From contig NZ_CP087724.1 in NCBI RefSeq assembly GCF_024972755.1, positions 1,240,001-1,304,000 on the forward strand: DNA of 64,000 bases, read 5' to 3'. The notes below the pieces were generated by a model, which saw nothing but the letters and a program-made list of their open reading frames with translations, did no database searches and was not told the origin of the DNA. Position numbers and translations under genes: made by a program. Of this stretch, positions 43,997 through 52,721 are shown one piece after another (position 1 is the stretch's first letter; every line of letters starts with the position of its first letter). The stretch comes from Halanaeroarchaeum sp. HSR-CO. Lineage in GTDB: Archaea > Halobacteriota > Halobacteria > Halobacteriales > Halobacteriaceae.

Positions 43997-44154
43997 ATAC
44001 CCACCTGAGATTTGAATCGACAGCCGGTGTTCTGGGTGTCCGGGCGAGGCGGTAGTCCGTTCGCGACCGAGAACGACAACTCTGGTTGGTGTAATCCAAA
44101 TTAATTGTAATGGTTTTCCGTTAGAGTGAAAGCCTCCACCGACGATTTTCCAGT

Positions 44155-44568
44155 ATGAGCGAGACGCAGACCGAGCGGAAAATCCGGACACTCGTCGCCA
44201 AGGTCGGCCTCGACGGTCACGACCGGGGCGCCCACGTGATCTCTCGCGCCTTCCGCGACGCTGGATTCGAGGTGATCTATTCGGGGCTCCACAAGGCACC
44301 CGACGAGATCGTCCAGGCGGTCGTCCAGGAGGACGTAGACGTCCTGGGCATCTCCATCCTCTCCGGTGCCCACAAGACGCTCGTCCCCGCGGTCATCGAG
44401 GGGCTTGAGGAGTACGGCGTCGCCGAGGATACGCTCGTCCTCGTCGGCGGTATCATCCCGGACGAGGATCGAGCGGCGCTCGAGGGGGCAGGCGTCGACG
44501 CCATCTTCGGCCCAGGGACGCCGATGGAAGAGACCATCTCCTACGTCCGCGAACACGTCGACCGGTAA
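44155..44568 (+). CDS. Methylmalonyl-CoA mutase, B12-binding small subunit
   Basis: 137 residues. A B12-binding domain with VAKVGLDGHDRGAHV (the DxHxxG lower ligand histidine motif), VIYSGLHKAPDEIVQAV, LGISILSGAHKTLVPAVIEGL and LVGGIIPDEDRAALEGAGVDAIFGPGTP. It complements the large subunit at 40396-42105, from which it is separated by two opposite-strand genes. It should carry adenosylcobalamin. The MeaB gene begins 1 bp after the stop, so the two form an operon. Confidence 0.96.
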   Translation: MSETQTERKIRTLVAKVGLDGHDRGAHVISRAFRDAGFEVIYSGLHKAPDEIVQAVVQEDVDVLGISILSGAHKTLVPAVIEGLEEYGVAEDTLVLVGGIIPDEDRAALEGAGVDAIFGPGTPMEETISYVREHVDR

Positions 44569-44569
44569 G

Positions 44570-45550
44570 ATGTCGACACCCACCAGTCCGCAACTCGTCG
44601 AGGACCTCCTGTCTGGGGACCACGCAGCGCTCGCGCGGGCGATCACGACGATAGAGAACCGGTCGAGTGGGTACCGTGACCTCGTCTCGGCACTGTACAG
44701 GCACGCGGGCGACACAGTGGTTATCGGCATCACCGGGAGTCCAGGGGCCGGAAAGTCGACCCTCGTGGACAAACTCGCGGAGTACTACCGAGACGAAGGG
44801 ATGACCGTCGGCGTCATCGCCGTCGACCCCTCCTCGCCGTTCTCCGGCGGCGCAGTGCTGGGAGATCGGATCCGTATGGCGGCGACAGCGGGCGATATGG
44901 ACGTCTTCTTCCGCTCGATGAGTGCCCGTGGGAACCTCGGTGGACTCTCGACGGCCACCGCTGATGCAGTCAAAGCACTGGACGCGTTCGGGAAGGATGT
45001 CGTCCTCGTCGAGACGGTCGGGGCCGGCCAGAACGAGGTCGACGTGGTGAAGACCGCGGACACCGTCGCCGTTCTCGTCCCACCGTCGAGTGGCGACGAC
45101 GTCCAGATGCTCAAGGCCGGGATCCTGGAGATCGGCGACGTCTTCGTGGTCAACAAGGCCGACCTGGCGGGGGCGAACAAGACCGTCCAGGAACTCCGCC
45201 AGATGCTCGATATGCGTGACCGACGTGAAGACGACTGGGACCCCCGCATCGTCGAGACCGTCGCGACCGACGGGACGGGGCTCGAGGACCTGCTCGAGGC
45301 GTTCGAGGCCCACACGACGTGGCTCGAACGCACCGGCCAACTCTCCGAGCGACGACGTGAGCGGTACGCCGCAGAGATCAGGACGCTCCTCCGGGACGAT
45401 GCGTCCGGGTTGCTCGAACGGGAGATAGCGAACGCGGGCGGGATGGACGCTCTCGTCGACGCCGTCGAAGCGAACGAGACAGACCCGTACGCGATCGCAG
45501 CGGACATCGTCGAACCGCTCGAGGAGTGTGTCGAACGGCACAATGGCTAA
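44570..45550 (+). CDS. meaB: MeaB/ArgK-type G-protein chaperone for methylmalonyl-CoA mutase
   Basis: 326 residues. GTPase motifs GITGSPGAGKSTLVDKL (P-loop), VIAVDPSSPFSGGAVLGDR, VLVETVGAGQNEVDV (switch II) and NKADLAGANK are present. MeaB guards and reloads adenosylcobalamin on the mutase, using GTP. The C-terminal region after about residue 250 forms the helical dimerisation domain. The ATG at 44570 follows the mutase small subunit directly, and the end overlaps an alpha/beta hydrolase gene by 8 bases (45543-45550). Confidence 0.95.
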   Translation: MSTPTSPQLVEDLLSGDHAALARAITTIENRSSGYRDLVSALYRHAGDTVVIGITGSPGAGKSTLVDKLAEYYRDEGMTVGVIAVDPSSPFSGGAVLGDRIRMAATAGDMDVFFRSMSARGNLGGLSTATADAVKALDAFGKDVVLVETVGAGQNEVDVVKTADTVAVLVPPSSGDDVQMLKAGILEIGDVFVVNKADLAGANKTVQELRQMLDMRDRREDDWDPRIVETVATDGTGLEDLLEAFEAHTTWLERTGQLSERRRERYAAEIRTLLRDDASGLLEREIANAGGMDALVDAVEANETDPYAIAADIVEPLEECVERHNG

Positions 45551-46514
45551 GCGGACGCCGACCGACAGATCTCGTATGCGAACCCGATCGATAGCCGGGA
45601 TCCTGGCTGGCGGTATCGTCGCGGCTGCCGCAGCCAACCGACTCCGTTCCAGCCGGGTCCAACCCACCCATCCCCCCGTCGACGGAGACCGCGAAACGTT
45701 TCGGTGGCGCGGTTTCGACGTTTCGTTCGTCACTGCCGGCGATCCCAACCGCCAGGACGTCGTCCTCCTGCACGGCCTTCATCCGACGGCCTCGAATCGG
45801 GAGTTCCGTGGTATCTTCGGGTCGCTGGCGGGTCGCCATCACGTGATCGCCGTGGACCTCCTGGGATTCGGTGGCTCGGACCGTCCTGCCATCAGATACT
45901 CCGGGTCGTTGTACGCGGCGCTCATCCGTGATTTCCTCACGGAGGTCGCCGACGACGCCATCGTTGTCGCGAGTTCGCTTACCGGTTCACTGGTCGCGAC
46001 CGTCGCCGCACAGGCCGATGTCGCTTCGCTGGTGCTGGTCAATCCCATCGACGAGACCGGCTCCGCTCCATCAACAGTCGTCCGGGAGCTCGTCCGAGCG
46101 CCGATTCTCGGGGATGCGGCGTTCGCGCTCCTCGTCTCGAAACCAGCCATTCGGTACTTCGACCGGGAAGTAGCGTATTACGACCCGGATGCGGTGACCG
46201 AGGACATCGTCGAAGCGCAGTACTGGAGTGCCCATCGACGGAACGCCCGGTTCGCGCCTACCGCGGCACTGGCCGGATTCCTCGACCCGTCAGAACCGCT
46301 CGAAACGTCGCTGGCCGCCTTCGACGGCCCGGTGACCCTCGTCTGGGGTCGAGAGTCCGTGACCCCTCGACTGGCCGCTGGTCGCGACCTGGCGGACGCT
46401 GTCGATGCGAGACTCGTGGTCCTGGATCGGAGTCGGTTACTGCCACACGACGAACATCCGGACGAATTCCTCGAGGCGATCGCCCCCTCGTTACCGGGAC
46501 TCGAAGACGATTAA
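45543..46514 (+). CDS. Alpha/beta hydrolase with unusual active-site motif
   Basis: 323 residues. After a short basic start, a hydrophobic stretch (GILAGGIVAAAAANRL) could be a membrane anchor. The hydrolase core has VVLLHGLHPTASN (oxyanion HG), VDLLGFGGSDRP and a nucleophile elbow where the usual GHSMGG is VASSLTGS, so the putative Ser is flanked by non-glycine residues. The late LLPHDEHPDEF supplies the histidine. The acidic residue region WGRESVTPR lacks the usual Asp. It overlaps meaB by eight bases, so it is made with it. Activity is uncertain. Confidence 0.83.
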   Translation: MAKRTPTDRSRMRTRSIAGILAGGIVAAAAANRLRSSRVQPTHPPVDGDRETFRWRGFDVSFVTAGDPNRQDVVLLHGLHPTASNREFRGIFGSLAGRHHVIAVDLLGFGGSDRPAIRYSGSLYAALIRDFLTEVADDAIVVASSLTGSLVATVAAQADVASLVLVNPIDETGSAPSTVVRELVRAPILGDAAFALLVSKPAIRYFDREVAYYDPDAVTEDIVEAQYWSAHRRNARFAPTAALAGFLDPSEPLETSLAAFDGPVTLVWGRESVTPRLAAGRDLADAVDARLVVLDRSRLLPHDEHPDEFLEAIAPSLPGLEDD

Positions 46515-46877
46515 GCGGTCGTCGTTGGTCTCGGTTCTGCTCACGGACGGCGAGACACTGATCCCGTCGGTCATCGAGTCGGGTTCGACGTCGACGACCT
46601 GTCCGGTGAGTTGCACCTCGCCAAAATCGACCACGGCGGTGATGTACGGGGCGTCGTCGATGAACCGCGGTGTCGGGACGTGGACGACGGTGTGCGCGAC
46701 GACCTCGCCGGTCTCCGGGAGGGCCCTCTCTGTCAAGTCCCGATCGCCGCAGTGTGGGCAGACGCGCCGGGGTGGTAGTGAGCCGTGTCCCTCCGCGCAC
46801 TGGAGGTAGTAGCCCGCTCCGTCCTCGAGCGAATCGACGAAGTCGTCGTAGCCAGCATCGCGGACGCGTTCGGTCAT
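46491..46877 (-). CDS. DUF35 OB-fold/zinc-ribbon protein partner of thiolase
   Basis: 128 residues. A zinc rubredoxin-like knuckle (LQCAEGHG, VCPHCGDR) precedes an OB-fold with YITAVVDFGEVQLTGQVV. Such DUF35 proteins lie beside archaeal thiolases and HMG-CoA synthases and, in characterised Methanothermococcus complexes, hold the thiolase and synthase together and pass the CoA. Here it overlaps the thiolase by four bases (ATGA), with the DUF35 gene second. No HMG-CoA synthase gene is nearby, so its partner here is only the thiolase. Confidence 0.9.
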   Translation of the reverse strand: MTERVRDAGYDDFVDSLEDGAGYYLQCAEGHGSLPPRRVCPHCGDRDLTERALPETGEVVAHTVVHVPTPRFIDDAPYITAVVDFGEVQLTGQVVDVEPDSMTDGISVSPSVSRTETNDDRLIVFESR

Positions 46878-48040
46878 TCCGCTACCTCCAGCACGTGGAC
46901 CACCGTGCTCGCGACGGTCCCACCAGCGTTGTGTGTGACGCCGACGGTGGCGTCCTCGACGTATTCGCTGTTGTGATGCTCCCCGCGGAGCAACCGCGTC
47001 ATCTCGACGACCTGTGCAGCGCCGGTGGCTCCCACCGGATGGCCCTTGGCCTTGAGACCGCCGGAGAGGTTGACCGGGACGTCCCCGTCCGGAAGCGTAT
47101 CGCCGCGCCGGGCCGCTCCGATCCCTTCGCCGGGATCGAACAGGCCGAGCGCCTCGAGTGCGAGTACTTCTGCGATGGTGAAACAGTCGTGGACTTCGGC
47201 GAGGCCCACGTCGTCGGCGTCGATGCCGGCCTCTGTAAAGGCTTCCTCGGCGGCATCGGCCGCCGCCGGCGTCTCGGTCATCGTCGTCCTGTCCTGGAGC
47301 GCCATTTTGTCGCTACCCTGGCCGGTACCCGTGACGGCGACGGCAGCATCGAGGTCGTGGTCTTTGGCGTACTTCTCGCTCACCACCACGAGGGCCGCCG
47401 CCCCATCGGTGATCGGGCAGGCGTCGTACAGGTGAAGCGGTTCGGCGACCGGCGGGGAGTCCAGAGCGTCCTCGATATCTATCTCGTAACGGAACTGGGC
47501 GTAGGGATTGTCGACGGCGTTCGCGTGGTTTTTCACCGCGATGTGTGCGAGATCCTCGCGACCGCCCCCGTACTCCTCGAAGTACGCGTCGGCCATCAGG
47601 CCGTACGCACCAGGGAACGTCATCCCCGCCCGGACCTCGTAGAGGTCGTCCGCGGCGATGGCCAGCGACTCGGTCGTCTCCGCGGTCTCGAGGTTGTTCA
47701 TGCGCTCGGCGCCGCCGACGAGCACGACGTCGCTCTCACCCGACCGGACGTTCTTCACGGCCTCGCGGACGGCCACGCCGCTGGACGCACACGCGCTCTC
47801 GTACCGGGTGGCCGGCGCGTCGATACCCAGGGCCTCGGCAGCCAGCGGCCCCATGTGGCCCTGATGCTCGGCGAGTTCTCCCATGAAGTTTCCGTAGAAG
47901 ACCGATGCCACGTCGTCGGGGTCGATACCCGCATCGTCGAGCGCGGCGAGCCCCGCCTCGGCGAAGAGATCGCGACTCGTCCGTTCGGGATGTTCGCCGA
48001 AGTGGGTCAGTCCCACGCCAGCGATTCGCACGGAATCCAT
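46874..48040 (-). CDS. Thiolase-family acetyl-CoA C-acyltransferase
   Basis: 388 residues. The active cysteine is in YESACASSGVAVREAV; the conserved histidine and general-base regions are AEVHDCFTIAEVLALE and AKGHPVGATGAAQVVEM. The SCP2-type thiolase features (lack of a short N-terminal loop) fit archaeal enzymes. It either cleaves 3-oxoacyl-CoA in beta-oxidation or condenses two acetyl-CoA for isoprenoid synthesis. DUF35 coupling favours the condensing role, whereas the nearby acyl-CoA and 3-hydroxyacyl-CoA dehydrogenases favour degradation. Confidence 0.93.
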   Translation of the reverse strand: MDSVRIAGVGLTHFGEHPERTSRDLFAEAGLAALDDAGIDPDDVASVFYGNFMGELAEHQGHMGPLAAEALGIDAPATRYESACASSGVAVREAVKNVRSGESDVVLVGGAERMNNLETAETTESLAIAADDLYEVRAGMTFPGAYGLMADAYFEEYGGGREDLAHIAVKNHANAVDNPYAQFRYEIDIEDALDSPPVAEPLHLYDACPITDGAAALVVVSEKYAKDHDLDAAVAVTGTGQGSDKMALQDRTTMTETPAAADAAEEAFTEAGIDADDVGLAEVHDCFTIAEVLALEALGLFDPGEGIGAARRGDTLPDGDVPVNLSGGLKAKGHPVGATGAAQVVEMTRLLRGEHHNSEYVEDATVGVTHNAGGTVASTVVHVLEVAE

Positions 48041-48096
48041 AGATTCACCTACGGAAAGAACGGGTAAAAGGGATACGAAAATCCTGTCGACGTCGG

Positions 48097-49245
48097 TCAG
48101 TCCAGGAGTTCGTTGGCGATAGTGTTCCGGAGGACCTCGCTCGTCCCCTCGTAGATCTCGTTGAGTTTCGCATCCCGGTAGAACCGTTCGACGGGGAAGT
48201 CTTTCGTGTACCCGTACCCGCCATGGATCTGGATCGCCTCGTTCGCGACCTCTCTGCTGACCTCCGAGGCGTGCAGTTTGGCCTGTGCCGCCTCCTTGAT
48301 GAACCGCTCGCCCTCGATCTTGTTGTGGGCGGCCTGGTGCATCAACAGCCGCGCCGTCTGAATCTTCGTGTCCATGTCCGCGAGTTTGTGTTGAATCGAC
48401 TGAAACTCGCTGATGGATTGGCCGAACTGCTCACGTTGCTGGGCGTATTCGAGGGCTTCGTCGAGGGCCGCCTGGGCGATGCCGACACTCCGTGCGGCGA
48501 TGGTGATCCGGCCGGCGTTGAGCGTCTCGAGTGCCTGTATGAATCCGTCACCCTCCTCGCCGAGCAGCCGGTCTGCGGGGAGACGGAGGTCGTCGAAGCG
48601 GAGTTCCGCGGTGGGACACCCCTTGTCGCCGAGTTTGTGCTCGGTGTTCTCGACGGAGAAGCCATCGTCTTCCTCGGGACGGACGACGAACGAGGAGATT
48701 CCATGGTGGCCCGCCTCGGGGTCGGTCCTCGCGAACACCGTAACGGTCTCCGCGATCGATCCATTGGAGATCCAGAGTTTTCCCCCATCGAGGACGTACT
48801 CGTCTCCCTCCCGTTCGGCCGTCGTGGTCATCGCGGGAACGTCGGAACCCGCACCCGCCTCAGAGAGTGCGAAGGCACCGATGTCGTCCCCGCGATTGAG
48901 TGGGGAGAGGAACTTCTCTTTTTGCGACTCGGAGCCGTACTGGTAGAGCATGTTGCCCGCGAGGCTCGTGTGTGCGGCGACGATGGTGCCGAGACCGCCA
49001 CTCCCCCTGGCGATCTCCGCGAGTGCGAGCGCGTAGGCGTGGTAATCGAGGCCGGCCCCGTCGTACTCCTCGGGGAACGGCATTCCCATCAGGCCCAGTT
49101 CGCCCATCTGCTCGATGAGGTCCCACGGCACCTCGTCGGTCTCGTCGATGTCGGCGGCGACCGGAACGACCTCTTCGTCGACGAATTCCCGGACCATCTC
49201 CCGAATCTGGCGCTGTTCGGGGGTCAGACTGAGATCCATATCCAA
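48097..49245 (-). CDS. Acyl-CoA dehydrogenase
   Basis: 382 residues. Motifs include [20 protein letters not shown] (substrate and FAD binding), [32 protein letters not shown] and [25 protein letters not shown], with the catalytic glutamate in YEGTSE. It introduces the first double bond of acyl-CoA, passing electrons to ETF. The chain-length range cannot be read. It lies between the thiolase and the 3-hydroxyacyl-CoA dehydrogenase on the same strand, all three serving fatty-acid degradation. Confidence 0.96.
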   Translation of the reverse strand: MDMDLSLTPEQRQIREMVREFVDEEVVPVAADIDETDEVPWDLIEQMGELGLMGMPFPEEYDGAGLDYHAYALALAEIARGSGGLGTIVAAHTSLAGNMLYQYGSESQKEKFLSPLNRGDDIGAFALSEAGAGSDVPAMTTTAEREGDEYVLDGGKLWISNGSIAETVTVFARTDPEAGHHGISSFVVRPEEDDGFSVENTEHKLGDKGCPTAELRFDDLRLPADRLLGEEGDGFIQALETLNAGRITIAARSVGIAQAALDEALEYAQQREQFGQSISEFQSIQHKLADMDTKIQTARLLMHQAAHNKIEGERFIKEAAQAKLHASEVSREVANEAIQIHGGYGYTKDFPVERFYRDAKLNEIYEGTSEVLRNTIANELLD

Positions 49246-49381
49246 AATCTCCCACCGTCTTTCCTTTAGTTTTCCTGTCCTGTCCCGAGGTCTGGAGATC
49301 CATGCGACCGTGACACGACCCGTCCCCGGATCGGTGTCCTGGCAGGTTCCAGCAACCTATCTGGGCCGTCCGACGACCGGG

Positions 49382-50239
49382 TCAGTAGTCGTAGAAGCCG
49401 GTTCCTGTCTTCTTGCCGAGGTCGCCGGCCTCGACTTTTCGTTTCAGGAGATAGGCGGGTTTGTACCGGTCGCCGAGTTCTTCGTGGAGTGTTTCGCTAG
49501 CGTCGAGACAGATGTCGAGCCCGATGTGGTCGGCCAGTTCGAGCGGTCCCATCGGAACGTTCGTCCCCAGTTTCATGCCCCGGTCGATGTCTTCTTTCGA
49601 CGCCACGCCCTCGTCGTAGGCGCGGATCCCCTCGTTGATCCACGGGATGAGGATCCGGTTGGTGACGAACCCGGGTCTGTCGTCGGATTCCCAGGTCTCC
49701 TTCCCGAGGTCCGCGGCGAGGTCGTGGGCGAACTGCACGACGTCGTCGTCGGTCTTCTCGCCCACGACGAGTTCGACGCCGTCCATGATGGGGACCGGGT
49801 TCATGAAGTGCAATCCGACGACGAGTTCGGGCCGGTCGGTGACGCTCGCGATGGCGGTGATCGAGAGCGTGCTCGTGTTCGTCGCGAGGACGACGTCCTC
49901 GGGCACGACGTCGTCGAGGTCACTGAAGATATCCTGTTTCACTTCCATGTCCTCCAGAGCGGCTTCGACGATCACGTCTGCCGCTGCGAGGTCGGACAGT
50001 TCGGTCGTCCCGGTGATCGAATCGACCACGTCGTCGGCTTCGGACTCGGTCATCGCCTCCTTGGTCACGAACCGATCGAGACTGGAACGAATCGACTCGA
50101 ATCCGCTGTCGATGAAGTCCTGCTCGATGTCGCGCAGTATGACGTCGTATCCGCTCGCCGCCGCCACCTGGGCGATGCCGCTGCCCATCGTTCCCGCACC
50201 GACGACGCCGATCGTGTCAACTGATTGGAGTCCGCGCAT
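49382..50239 (-). CDS. 3-hydroxyacyl-CoA dehydrogenase
   Basis: 285 residues. The N-terminal NAD Rossmann domain begins IGVVGAGTMGSGIAQVAAASG; the catalytic region has LATNTSTLSITAIA, GLHFMNPVPIMDGVELV (His) and DRPGFVTNRILIPWINEGIRAYDEG. It oxidises (S)-3-hydroxyacyl-CoA, or reduces acetoacetyl-CoA. The ATG at 50239 is the family start; upstream in-frame codons are not conserved and overlap the divergent HhH gene region. It is the third gene on this strand after the acyl-CoA dehydrogenase. Confidence 0.96.
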   Translation of the reverse strand: MRGLQSVDTIGVVGAGTMGSGIAQVAAASGYDVILRDIEQDFIDSGFESIRSSLDRFVTKEAMTESEADDVVDSITGTTELSDLAAADVIVEAALEDMEVKQDIFSDLDDVVPEDVVLATNTSTLSITAIASVTDRPELVVGLHFMNPVPIMDGVELVVGEKTDDDVVQFAHDLAADLGKETWESDDRPGFVTNRILIPWINEGIRAYDEGVASKEDIDRGMKLGTNVPMGPLELADHIGLDICLDASETLHEELGDRYKPAYLLKRKVEAGDLGKKTGTGFYDY

Positions 50240-50322
50240 ATCGGGGAGTTGTGGGGGCCGAGCCCTTAGCACTGCCGAAAACGGGAAACACTGAAGCACC
50301 TCGGGACGTATCGCCCCATACG

Positions 50323-50949
50323 GTGACATCCCGGAACGTCCCCGACGACCTCCAGGCGTTGAAGTTCATCGGTCCGGCCACGGCTGACGTCCTCGAGGAG
50401 GCGGCGATCACGCCCACGGACGTCGTCGAACGGCGGGTCTCTCACGCCGAGATGATCCGCTCGGGCGTCAATCCCGGTGTGGCGGCTCGCATCCGGCGCG
50501 AACATTCGCTCGCCTGGTCGATGTCCGGTGGCGAGGATCTCGACCAGCGGGCCGAGCAGGTTCGCGGCCTCCAGGACGACGAACGCGCCTGGGTCGCCGC
50601 GAGTTCGGGCTCCTGGGAGGATGAATCGCCGACCGAGACGGCGAGTACCGACGGCCGGGGTGACGACATCGATGCGGAATCGCTCTGGCAGTCCCGGTCG
50701 TGGCCGACCCATCCCGCGACCGACGACGTTCAGACCGACGAAATTGCGTGGCGAGAGGCCAGTCTTCCGACGCCAGTCTCGGATCTCGAGGAGATCGATC
50801 AGACGGCGGCCGTCCTGCTCGCCGATGCCGGTATCACGTCGGTTCGCCGACTCGCGACCGCGAACCCCGAGCACGTGGGGGAATCCCTCGATATCGACGT
50901 CGAGACGATACGTGTGTGGCGGGACGCGGCGCGGTCCCGAATACGCTGA
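50323..50949 (+). CDS. Helix-hairpin-helix protein with two modules, unknown function
   Basis: 208 residues from a GTG at 50323. Residues about 1-50 (VPDDLQALKFIGPATADVLEEA) and 150-205 (LEEIDQTAAVLLADAGITSVRRLATANPEHVGESL) are two helix-hairpin-helix-like modules of the DUF4332/RPA-type class, joined by an acidic, disordered linker. Such proteins may bind DNA or other proteins. The start is uncertain, because an in-frame GTG at 50251 exists. I do not know a specific function. Confidence 0.7.
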   Translation: MTSRNVPDDLQALKFIGPATADVLEEAAITPTDVVERRVSHAEMIRSGVNPGVAARIRREHSLAWSMSGGEDLDQRAEQVRGLQDDERAWVAASSGSWEDESPTETASTDGRGDDIDAESLWQSRSWPTHPATDDVQTDEIAWREASLPTPVSDLEEIDQTAAVLLADAGITSVRRLATANPEHVGESLDIDVETIRVWRDAARSRIR

Positions 50950-51008
50950 GGAGAGACGAACTGATTTTTCCACCCTGGGAGTGCCCACTCGTCTCTACAT
51001 TCAGTTAG

Positions 51009-51018
51009 CTTATTATAC
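51009..51018 (+). promoter_or_regulatory. TATA element of the aldolase-FBPase operon
   Basis: CTTATTATAC centred about 27 bp before the aldolase ATG at 51040. Confidence 0.65.
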
Positions 51019-51039
51019 GCGTCTCCACAGTTTTTCACC

Positions 51040-51834
51040 ATGGTACCTCTTGCAGATTCGCCGTTGGCGCGGGACGGCAAGATACTGATCCTCGCGTACG
51101 ACCACGGGTTGGAACACGGTCCGACCGACTTCGAATCGGTCCCAGAGACGATGGACCCGGAGACCGTCTGGGACATCGCCACCCACGACGCAGTGACCTC
51201 CTTTGCGGTCCAGAAGGGCATCGCCGAAGCGTACTACCCCTCCTACGAGGACGACGTCAGTCTGTTGGCGAAGGTGAACGGGACCTCGAACCTCTGGATG
51301 GGCGAGTACGACAGTGCGGTCAACTGGACGGTCGACAATGCCGCCGACCTCGGTGCCGATGCCATCGGCTTCACCCTCTACGGCGGGTCGAACAACGAGG
51401 TCGAGATGGCCGAGGAGTTCCGCGACGCCCAGGAGAGCGCCCGCGAGCACGACCTCCCGGTAGTGATGTGGTCGTACCCGCGCGGACAGGGCGTGAAAAA
51501 CGACACCAAAGATGGCGTCATCGCCTACGCCTCCCGGTTAGCGCTCGAACTCGGCGCCGACGTGGCGAAGATCAAGTACCCGGGGAGCCCCGAGGCGATG
51601 GAGTGGGCGGTCGACGCCGCCGGCCCCGTCAAGGTCGTGATGAGCGGTGGGTCGAAGACCGACGACCGTTCGTTCCTCGAGAGCGTGGACGCGGTTCTCC
51701 AGGCGGGCGGCAGTGGACTCGCGGTCGGGCGGAACGTCTGGCAGCGCGAGAACTCGATGGCGATGCTCGACGCCCTCGAGGCCCTCATCTTCGAGGAGCA
51801 GAGCGTCGACGAGGCCCTCACGTATCTCGAATGA
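51040..51834 (+). CDS. Fructose-bisphosphate aldolase, archaeal class I
   Basis: 264 residues of the FbaB/DhnA type. ILAYDHGLEHGPTDFE is the start of the TIM barrel, KVNGTSNLW and GFTLYGGSNNEVEMAEEF follow, then the Schiff-base lysine loop VAKIKYPGSPE, and the phosphate-binding GGSKTDDRSFLES. It cleaves or forms fructose-1,6-bisphosphate. The FBPase gene overlaps its stop by four bases (ATGA), so the two act together in gluconeogenesis. A strong TATA element precedes the gene by about 27 bp. A DhnA-like 2-amino-ADTH synthase is an alternative, but the context favours aldolase. Confidence 0.94.
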   Translation: MVPLADSPLARDGKILILAYDHGLEHGPTDFESVPETMDPETVWDIATHDAVTSFAVQKGIAEAYYPSYEDDVSLLAKVNGTSNLWMGEYDSAVNWTVDNAADLGADAIGFTLYGGSNNEVEMAEEFRDAQESAREHDLPVVMWSYPRGQGVKNDTKDGVIAYASRLALELGADVAKIKYPGSPEAMEWAVDAAGPVKVVMSGGSKTDDRSFLESVDAVLQAGGSGLAVGRNVWQRENSMAMLDALEALIFEEQSVDEALTYLE

Positions 51835-52661
51835 GCGTCAGTGAGATCCTGGACGTCGTCGCCACGGCGGCGCCGGAGATCCGCTCCGGGCTACCGGGCC
51901 GACGCACGAAGATCGACGAACAGAACCGCAGCGGTGAACGCCAGCTCGCCGCCGACGTCTGGGCCGACGAACTCCTGGGCGACCGTCTCGCCGCGGTCGA
52001 TTCGGTCGGCGCCTACGCCAGCGAAGAACGAGACGAAGTCGAGAACGTCGGCGACGGCTACCTCGTGGCGGTCGACCCACTCGATGGATCGTCCAACCTG
52101 CGATCCAACAACCCGATGGGGACGGTCGTCGGAGTCTACGACGACGACCTCCCGACGACTGGCCGTTCGCTCGTCGCCGCCGCATTCGTGCTCTATGGGC
52201 CGATCACCACGATGGTGGTGGCTCGGGACGGATCGACCACCGAATACGTTGTCGAAGCGGGAGACCGCAGGGACGTGGGCGAAATCGCCCTCCCCGAAGA
52301 GCCGACGGTCTATGGATTCGGAGGGCGGGTCCCCGACTGGCCGGCGGGCGTCGCCGACTACGTCGAGACCATCGAAGGGGAGTTGAAACTCCGATACGGC
52401 GGGGCGATGATCGCGGACGTGAGCCAGGTACTCACCTACGGCGGCATCTTCGCCTACCCGATGTTGCAATCGCGTTCCTCGGGAAAACTCCGGATCCTGT
52501 TCGAGGGCGCGCCGATAGCGTACATCGTCGAGAGCGCCGGTGGCTCCTCCTCGGATGGGACACGGTCGTTGCTCGACGTCGAGGTGACCGAGGTGCATCA
52601 ACGGACCCCGGTTTTCGTCGGCAACGCCGACCTCGTCGACCGTCTCGAGGCGACGGTGTAA
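51831..52661 (+). CDS. fbp: Fructose-1,6-bisphosphatase, class I type
   Basis: 276 residues with the lithium-sensitive phosphatase fold. The metal-binding motif VAVDPLDGSSNLRSNNPMG and the sugar/phosphate regions LRYGGAMIADVSQVLTYGG and IAYIVESAGGSSSDGTRSLL match FBPase. It dephosphorylates fructose-1,6-bisphosphate in gluconeogenesis. Coupled to the aldolase (ATGA) and followed 60 bp later by RuBisCO. An inositol monophosphatase activity is possible but the VDPLDGSSN form favours FBPase. Confidence 0.95.
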   Translation: MSVSEILDVVATAAPEIRSGLPGRRTKIDEQNRSGERQLAADVWADELLGDRLAAVDSVGAYASEERDEVENVGDGYLVAVDPLDGSSNLRSNNPMGTVVGVYDDDLPTTGRSLVAAAFVLYGPITTMVVARDGSTTEYVVEAGDRRDVGEIALPEEPTVYGFGGRVPDWPAGVADYVETIEGELKLRYGGAMIADVSQVLTYGGIFAYPMLQSRSSGKLRILFEGAPIAYIVESAGGSSSDGTRSLLDVEVTEVHQRTPVFVGNADLVDRLEATV

Positions 52662-52721
52662 CCGACGCCCGGATCGATTCCCCGAACGTTCTTTTCACTC
52701 GCCGACGTATCTCCTGGGGTA

